Of a DNA stretch of 64,000 nt, positions 61,080 to 64,000 are shown in pieces. The stretch's first letter is position 1; each line of letters starts with the position of its first letter. A program made the translations under genes and the position numbers. Under the pieces are notes generated by a model that was not told where the DNA came from, did not search any database, and saw nothing but the letters and a program-made list of their open reading frames with translations. Source of the stretch: Dongia_B sp964406155 (GTDB lineage: Bacteria > Pseudomonadota > Alphaproteobacteria > Dongiales > Dongiaceae); the NCBI GenBank assembly GCA_964406155.1, contig CAYOQR010000026.1, positions 1 through 64,000 on the forward strand. The letters run 5' to 3'.

Positions 61080-61742
61080 ATGACTGCCACCCTGACACTT
61101 TACGGCTATTTCCGGTCCTCCGCCGCCTATCGTGTCCGGATTGCGCTGCATCTCAAGGGGCTGGCTTGCGAACAGCGCTTCGTTCATCTGGTTCGGGACG
61201 GCGGTGAACAGCACCTACCGGACTATCGCCAGATCAACCCGCAGGAGTTGGTGCCAACCCTCATGGTCGATGGGCAGCCTCTATCTCAATCCATCGCCAT
61301 CTGCGAATATCTGGAAGAGGTCCATCCGCAGCCACCGCTTCTGCCAGCCGATCCGCTGGCGCGGGCCTATGTGCGTGGCATCATGAGCGCCATCGCCTGT
61401 GACATCCACCCGCTCAACAATTTGCGGGTCCTGACTTATCTGACGGATCCGGCCGGGCTTTCAGATGCCGCCAAGCAGGATTGGTACCGCCATTGGGTGG
61501 AGATCGGCCTCGCCGCCCTGGAGGCCCTGATCGCGCGTCATGACAGCACCGGTAAGTGCTGCCATGGCGATGACCCGACGCTGGCCGATGTCTTCCTGAT
61601 CCCGCAACTGTTCAATGCGCGCCGTTTCCAGATCCCGCTGGACGCCTATCCGCGTCTTTACGCCATCGAAAGCCACTGCAATAGCCTGCCCGCCTTCCAA
61701 GCCGCGCATCCATCGGTACAGCCTGACGCGGCAGCGCCGTAA
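61080..61742 (+). CDS. maiA: Maleylacetoacetate isomerase (zeta-class glutathione transferase)
   Basis: This enzyme isomerises maleylacetoacetate to fumarylacetoacetate with glutathione. The 220-residue protein has the zeta-type N-terminus LYGYFRSSAAYRVRIALHLK; most relatives have SSCSxRVRIAL, so the cysteine is alanine here while the catalytic serine is kept. NPQELVPTLMVDGQPLSQSI and the C-terminal HGDDPTLADVFLIPQLFNAR complete the signature. It ends the operon. The stop is 29 bases from that of the convergent FNR gene. Confidence 0.93.
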   Translation: MTATLTLYGYFRSSAAYRVRIALHLKGLACEQRFVHLVRDGGEQHLPDYRQINPQELVPTLMVDGQPLSQSIAICEYLEEVHPQPPLLPADPLARAYVRGIMSAIACDIHPLNNLRVLTYLTDPAGLSDAAKQDWYRHWVEIGLAALEALIARHDSTGKCCHGDDPTLADVFLIPQLFNARRFQIPLDAYPRLYAIESHCNSLPAFQAAHPSVQPDAAAP

Positions 61743-61771
61743 TCGTAAGGCCAGAAATCAGGCGCCCCTCA

Positions 61772-62518
61772 TCACGCAACGGCGACGAGATCTATCTCCG
61801 CCAATGCCGCCAGCCTTTCCGGTTTCAGAATCTCGATATCGGCTCGGTTGAGCGTGGCGATGACCTTGTCGCGCTTCAGCGTGGTGATCGTCCGACTGAC
61901 GGTCTCGATGGTCAGTCCGAGATAGTCGCCGATATCGCTGCGCGACATTGGCAGGGAAATGACACCGGGCGCCTGCGACAGGTTGGTCCGGCGTTGCCAT
62001 TGCAGCAGGAAGGAGGCGAGGCGCTCCAAGGCCGTCCGCCGGCCGAGCAGTACCATCTGATCCTGCGCTGCGACCAGTTCATTGCATGCAGCCTCGAACA
62101 GCCGATGTTCCAGATGCGGCAATTCCCGCAGCAGGCCGTTGAATTGCTCGCGGTCGAAGCGGCAGAGCCGCACATCCTCGATCGCTTCCGCCGAACAGGC
62201 ATAGCTTCTGGTCAACGCAATGCCGAGAAAATCACCCGGCACCAGAAAACCTGTGATCTGCCGGCGCCCATCGGAGAGCAGCTTGTAGAGCTTGATCGTG
62301 CCCGATACCAGGTTGAACAACGACGATGCCCTCTCGCCTTCATGGATCAGAATCGCACCGCTGCTGTATTGTGCGGGCACCATCGCCGATCGCAGCCGCC
62401 GCAATTCGTCCGGCGCAAGCACACCACAGACACTGATGGTACGGATATCGCAGCCGTCGCAAGGACGTCCCCAGATCTCGTGATCCCGTGGACCGAGCAT
62501 GATACCAGGCATCGGCAT
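61772..62518 (-). CDS. fnr: FNR/FnrL-type oxygen-sensing transcriptional regulator
   Basis: This Crp/Fnr-family activator should sense oxygen by a [4Fe-4S] cluster. The 248-residue protein has the N-terminal cysteines C20, C23 and C31 (CDGCDIRTISVC, pattern CX2CX7C) and a fourth cysteine C108 (YACSAEA). The effector beta-roll is at about 50-130 and the C-terminal helix-turn-helix at about 190-225 (MSRSDIGDYLGLTIETVSRT), with the E-x2-S-R reading head of FNR. All four cluster ligands are present. A near-perfect FNR box lies upstream, suggesting autoregulation. It may control the genes to the right. Confidence 0.93.
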   Translation of the reverse strand: MPMPGIMLGPRDHEIWGRPCDGCDIRTISVCGVLAPDELRRLRSAMVPAQYSSGAILIHEGERASSLFNLVSGTIKLYKLLSDGRRQITGFLVPGDFLGIALTRSYACSAEAIEDVRLCRFDREQFNGLLRELPHLEHRLFEAACNELVAAQDQMVLLGRRTALERLASFLLQWQRRTNLSQAPGVISLPMSRSDIGDYLGLTIETVSRTITTLKRDKVIATLNRADIEILKPERLAALAEIDLVAVA

Positions 62519-62588
62519 GCTCCCTCAAATTGCCTACATCGATGACCCGATACTTCGTATCTCAACCCTGCCAGGGTCAAGGATATTA

Positions 62589-62602
62589 TTGATCTGGATC
62601 AT
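62589..62602. promoter_or_regulatory. Near-perfect FNR box upstream of fnr
   Basis: TTGATCTGGATCAT matches the FNR/FixK consensus TTGAT-N4-ATCAA at 9 of 10 fixed positions. Its centre is 78 bases upstream of the fnr start codon (62518). A box so placed may set autoregulation, with a leader of about 35 bases if used at -41.5. Confidence 0.75.
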
Positions 62603-62735
62603 GGCCGCCGCATGCCGCAGAGGGTGTTCTTCCCCTCTAAGCTGCTCAACTGCTTGATGAATGCAGATGATGTCGCAACCCACTCATTGCTGCGCCAACA
62701 TGACGCGCTCCAGACGATCGAAGAGAACCGGATGC

Positions 62736-63581
62736 TCAGGCGCTCATCACCTGATCGAAGGCGAGCGCCAGGAGGCCTATGGCATTGAAGATCGCCAGGA
62801 TCGGCAGGAGCCGACGAAAGAGAGAGCGCCATCGCCCCGCCGCCACGGCGCTGCCATAGCCGATCACCCAGGAGATCGGAAACGTGCCCAGCATAAAGGC
62901 CGACATGCCGATTGCCGCCGCCAGGCTGTCGCCGGTGGCCGCCGCTGCCGCCAAGGCCGCATAGAGCAATCCGCAAGGGAGGAAACCAAGCAGGAGGCCA
63001 AGCCCGTAGCCGCGCCATCCGATGGGATGCCGGAACAAAGGGCGCCCCCAACTCAGCAAGGTACTGAAACCGCGTTGCATCGATTTCAGTACGAGATTGC
63101 CTGACGCGACGCTCCGACGATCGGCCGGTATCGGCCAGCGGATGCCGAGCCCGTGCAGCGCCTGGAACAGAAACAACACGGCCGCTGCCGCCAGGAGCAG
63201 CGGTCCGGCCCACCAGAAGCTCCCCCAGGCGGCCAACCCGACCGGCAGAGCCAGCAGGGCGCCGAGCCCCATATAGGTCGTCATACGGCCAAGCTGATAC
63301 GGTAAAAGTGCTGCGCCGACGAGCCGGCGCCAATCCGCGCCGGGCCCCACCTGCTGACGCCCCAGGCGTTCGGCCGATTGCGCCGCCACCAGCGGCCCGC
63401 ACATGCCGGTGCAGTGGCTGAGGCTGCCGACCAGGCCGGTGACGAACAGGCTCGCCACCGCCGGGCCGTGCCCCACGATCACGGCGGTGCAATGCCCGGC
63501 GAGTGCCTGCAGGAGGTCGACTGCCTGCGCCAAGGTATCGTCCTTTTCGAGACTGACAGGGGATACTTTGTCGCAGTCCAT
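62736..63581 (-). CDS. Sulfite exporter TauE/SafE-like (UreH-type) membrane protein
   Basis: This 281-residue protein has about six to seven membrane helices. It contains the family motif VGSLSHCTGMCGPLVAAQS near residue 52 and a second small-residue segment (LGFLPCGLLYAALAAAAATG). Proteins with this motif are often encoded beside cytochrome cbb3 oxidase and copper genes and may move copper or other metals. The substrate is unproven. A perfect FNR box lies 23 bases upstream of its start at 63581, so low-oxygen control is likely. An internal TTG at 63533 would fit an FNR-activated start better. Confidence 0.87.
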   Translation of the reverse strand: MDCDKVSPVSLEKDDTLAQAVDLLQALAGHCTAVIVGHGPAVASLFVTGLVGSLSHCTGMCGPLVAAQSAERLGRQQVGPGADWRRLVGAALLPYQLGRMTTYMGLGALLALPVGLAAWGSFWWAGPLLLAAAAVLFLFQALHGLGIRWPIPADRRSVASGNLVLKSMQRGFSTLLSWGRPLFRHPIGWRGYGLGLLLGFLPCGLLYAALAAAAATGDSLAAAIGMSAFMLGTFPISWVIGYGSAVAAGRWRSLFRRLLPILAIFNAIGLLALAFDQVMSA

Positions 63582-63603
63582 AAAGCCCCCACTACGCTCC
63601 GCC

Positions 63604-63617
63604 TTGATCTAGATCAA
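63604..63617. promoter_or_regulatory. Perfect FNR box between TauE/SafE-like and DUF2189 genes
   Basis: TTGATCTAGATCAA matches TTGAT-N4-ATCAA in all ten fixed positions and is fully palindromic. It lies in the divergent gap between genes starting at 63581 and 63711. Used at -41.5 it would start rightward transcription near 63652, giving a 59-base leader for the DUF2189 gene. Leftward use would begin inside the TauE/SafE-like frame. Confidence 0.85.
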
Positions 63618-63710
63618 GATTGCTGCCCTGCCGCGATCTAAAGTCCGGCGCGAGACGACACCGATGCCGATGCCCGCTCGGACCGGAAGCGGGGAGGCAG
63701 TGATAGCGTG

Positions 63711-64000
63711 ATGGCCGAGCAGACGAGATCCACCAAGATGACGGAACCCAGGCAGATGCCGCCGGAATTCGCCGGCCTGGCGCGTCCCGTCTATCGCATC
63801 GGGGTCGAGCAACCCTGGATCTGGCTGACCCGTGGATGGCGGGATTTCGACCGTGCCCGCGATGTCAGCCTGACCTTCGGCTTGATCATCGCCGCCGTCA
63901 GCGCAGTCTTCATCCTCGGCATGTGGCACCGGGAAATGCTGCCCTATACCCTGCCCCTGGCCGCCGGCTTCATGTTCCTGGCGCCGCTTCTGGGCGTGGC
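63711..64000 (+). CDS. DUF2189 membrane protein (partial, cut by right edge)
   Basis: Ninety-six codons are visible from the ATG at 63711; a GTG one codon upstream is possible. The sequence VEQPWIWLTRGWRDFDRARD is the start of DUF2189, followed by two membrane helices (LTFGLIIAAVSAVFILGMW and LPYTLPLAAGFMFLAPLL). DUF2189 proteins are often members of alphaproteobacterial FnrL regulons beside oxidase genes, and the FNR box just upstream agrees. Their exact function is unknown. Confidence 0.85.
   Translation, partial: MAEQTRSTKMTEPRQMPPEFAGLARPVYRIGVEQPWIWLTRGWRDFDRARDVSLTFGLIIAAVSAVFILGMWHREMLPYTLPLAAGFMFLAPLLGV

Noticed and set aside
62599..63492. Minus-strand open frame of 297 codons overlapping the TauE/SafE-like gene
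   Set aside because: Low-complexity Arg/Gly-rich product; the other frame (62736-63581) has membrane helices and the SHCTGMCGP motif.
1..64000. tRNA, rRNA, CRISPR arrays, insertion sequences, integrases
   Set aside because: I looked in the gaps between genes for tRNA-like TΨC arms, spaced repeats and transposase motifs and found none.

Overview
The window is GC-rich, gene-dense chromosomal DNA of an alphaproteobacterium. The gene content (FnrL-type oxygen sensor with a CX2CX7C cluster, Pot-type ABC systems, PhhA/Hpd/HmgA aromatic pathway, galactitol-type PTS with an HPr-EI fusion, Wzx/Wzy polysaccharide locus) is most like the Rhodospirillales in the broad sense; the genus cannot be fixed from this sequence. 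I see no rRNA, tRNA, CRISPR array, insertion sequence or phage gene.

Layout. (1) 1-7.1 kb: two export systems. An AcrB-type RND pump (permease cut by the left edge, plus adaptor) is divergent from a TetR regulator with a clear palindromic operator between them. Next comes a MarR-FUSC-DUF1656-HlyD operon of the SlyA/YdhIJK or Aae type. (2) 7.1-13 kb: a class III adenylate cyclase, a LysR regulator divergent from a DMT exporter, and a cystine-type amino acid ABC transporter (TcyJLN). (3) 13-22.4 kb: an amine-utilisation island. A PotABCD-like transporter is divergent from a two-gene FAD dehydrogenase (HcnB/SoxA-like and HcnC/SoxB-like), a PuuR-like regulator, a PuuB-like oxidase and a small cupin, closed by a strong terminator. 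(4) 22.4-26.9 kb: a complete PTS (IIC, IIA, IIB, HPr-EI) preceded by two palindromes. (5) 27.1-55.3 kb: a large exopolysaccharide locus. It contains a WecA-like initiating transferase, export protein, outer-membrane barrel, chain-length protein, CpsD-like ATPase, ExeA-like ATPase, UDP-ManNAcA synthesis (WecB, WecC), a heparinase II/III-like protein, three glycosyltransferases, GalE, a two-domain oxidoreductase, Wzy, an AsnB-like amidotransferase, Wzx, a methyltransferase, a GHL15-like hydrolase and an acetyltransferase. (6) 55.3-61.8 kb: phenylalanine/tyrosine degradation (phhA, hpd, hmgA, fah, maiA) with two Lrp-type regulators. (7) 61.8-64 kb: an FNR regulator, a TauE/SafE-like membrane protein and a DUF2189 protein (cut by the right edge), with a perfect FNR box and a near-perfect one in the intergenic regions.

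How they work together. The polysaccharide locus is internally coherent: WecB/WecC supply an N-acetylmannosaminuronate donor, the AsnB homologue could convert the uronate to an amide, and the heparinase-like protein is of a family that cleaves uronate-containing chains. The set of export protein without lipobox, barrel, Wzz, CpsD, ExeA ATPase and amidotransferase resembles the exosortase-A type of polysaccharide locus, yet no exosortase gene is visible. The amine island links uptake, two kinds of amine oxidation and a cupin regulator, but its substrate is not one I can name. These two regions are the best candidates for undescribed biology.
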